Shown one piece after another: positions 5,423 to 5,835 of a stretch of DNA of 5,835 nt (its first letter is position 1; every line of letters begins with the position of its first letter). Source of the DNA: Caulobacteraceae bacterium UBA6225 (GTDB lineage: Bacteria > Pseudomonadota > Alphaproteobacteria > Caulobacterales > Caulobacteraceae); the NCBI GenBank assembly GCA_002441055.1, contig DJWR01000061.1:1-5835 (forward strand), read 5' to 3'. Both the position numbers and the translations under genes were made by a program. Under the pieces are notes generated by a model that saw nothing but the letters and a program-made list of their open reading frames with translations, searched no databases and had not been told where the DNA came from.

Positions 5423-5835
5423 CTAGAGGATGTAGCGGGACAGGTCGGTGTCGCCGGTGAGTTCGCCCAGGCGCTGGCGGACATAGTCGGCGTCGATGGT
5501 CAGGGTCTCGCCGTCCCTGTCGGCGGCGGTGAAGCTGATCTCCTCGAGCACCTTTTCCATCACCGTCTGCAGGCGACGGGCGCCGATATTCTCCAGCGAG
5601 CCGTTCACCGCCACGGCGGAGTCGGCGAGCGCGTCGATGGCCTCCTCGGTGAAGGTCAGCGTCACGCCTTCGGTGGCCAGCAGAGCCTGGTTCTGGCGGA
5701 TCAGATTGGCCTCGGGCTCGGTGAGGATGCGGCGCATGTCGTCCCGCGTCAGGGCCTTCAGCTCCACCCGGATGGGCAGCCGGCCCTGCAGCTCGGGCAG
5801 CAGGTCGGAGGGCTTGGCCACATGGAAGGCGCCCG
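5423..5835 (-). CDS. hslU: ATP-dependent protease ATPase subunit HslU (ClpY), C-terminal part
   Basis: HslU is the AAA+ hexameric unfoldase that feeds substrates into the HslV peptidase. The window shows the last 136 codons of a protein normally about 430-440 residues long; the N-terminal part with the Walker motifs lies beyond the right edge. Visible features, counted from the first complete codon: GAFHVAKPSDLLPELQGRLPIRVEL (shown in parts as residues 1-25), where R18 in QGRLPIR is the arginine finger; the sensor-2 stretch GARRLQTVMEKVLEEISF at 84-101; and the C-terminus DLSRYIL, whose end docks into HslV pockets to activate it. The frame is open to the window edge, so a start at the GTG 5821 is spurious. 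The stop TAG is 3 bases from the stop of the convergent epmB gene. hslV is not in view. Confidence 0.96.
   Translation of the reverse strand, partial: GAFHVAKPSDLLPELQGRLPIRVELKALTRDDMRRILTEPEANLIRQNQALLATEGVTLTFTEEAIDALADSAVAVNGSLENIGARRLQTVMEKVLEEISFTAADRDGETLTIDADYVRQRLGELTGDTDLSRYIL

Noticed and set aside
5423..5821. A free-standing 132-codon gene starting at GTG 5821
   Set aside because: The frame continues upstream to the window edge as GAFH, matching HslU, so it is a 3' fragment of a longer gene and not a small separate gene.

Overview
The window is GC-rich, densely packed bacterial chromosome. The protein sequences, the EF-P loop (PGKGTPV) and the use of TTG/GTG starts next to GGAG-type ribosome binding sites point to an alphaproteobacterium, probably of the Caulobacter/Phenylobacterium group. 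That placement is inference from sequence style; no marker gene settles it. All six protein-coding genes belong to recognised families. There are no rRNA or tRNA genes, insertion sequences, CRISPR arrays or long repeats.

Layout. Positions 1-995 (minus) hold the 5' part of a fused double-domain peptide ABC transporter ATPase that runs off the left edge. Divergent from it, 1103-1633 (plus) is a GmhB-like HAD phosphatase, followed by a Ku end-joining protein at 1706-2563 (plus). Ku converges with the elongation factor P gene (2570-3136, minus), with only 6 bases between the stop codons. Divergent from efp across a 139-base regulatory gap are epmA (3276-4322) and a lysine 2,3-aminomutase-family radical SAM gene in the epmB position (4361-5419), both plus. 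The last gene converges, 3 bases away, with the C-terminal part of hslU (5423-5835, minus), which runs off the right edge.

The functional core is a complete EF-P beta-lysylation module. The aminomutase would convert L-lysine to beta-lysine, EpmA would activate beta-lysine and attach it to the conserved lysine K33 of EF-P, and modified EF-P would relieve ribosome stalling at proline-rich stretches. The system is known from enterobacteria. Points worth a second look here are the tight divergent clustering of target and modifying enzymes, the KamA-like rather than E. coli EpmB-like active-site signature of the aminomutase, and a 7-codon mini-ORF with a ribosome binding site whose stop overlaps a possible epmB start as ATGA. 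Also notable are the loss of the zinc-loop cysteines in the GmhB-like phosphatase and a Ku gene with no ligase beside it in this window.
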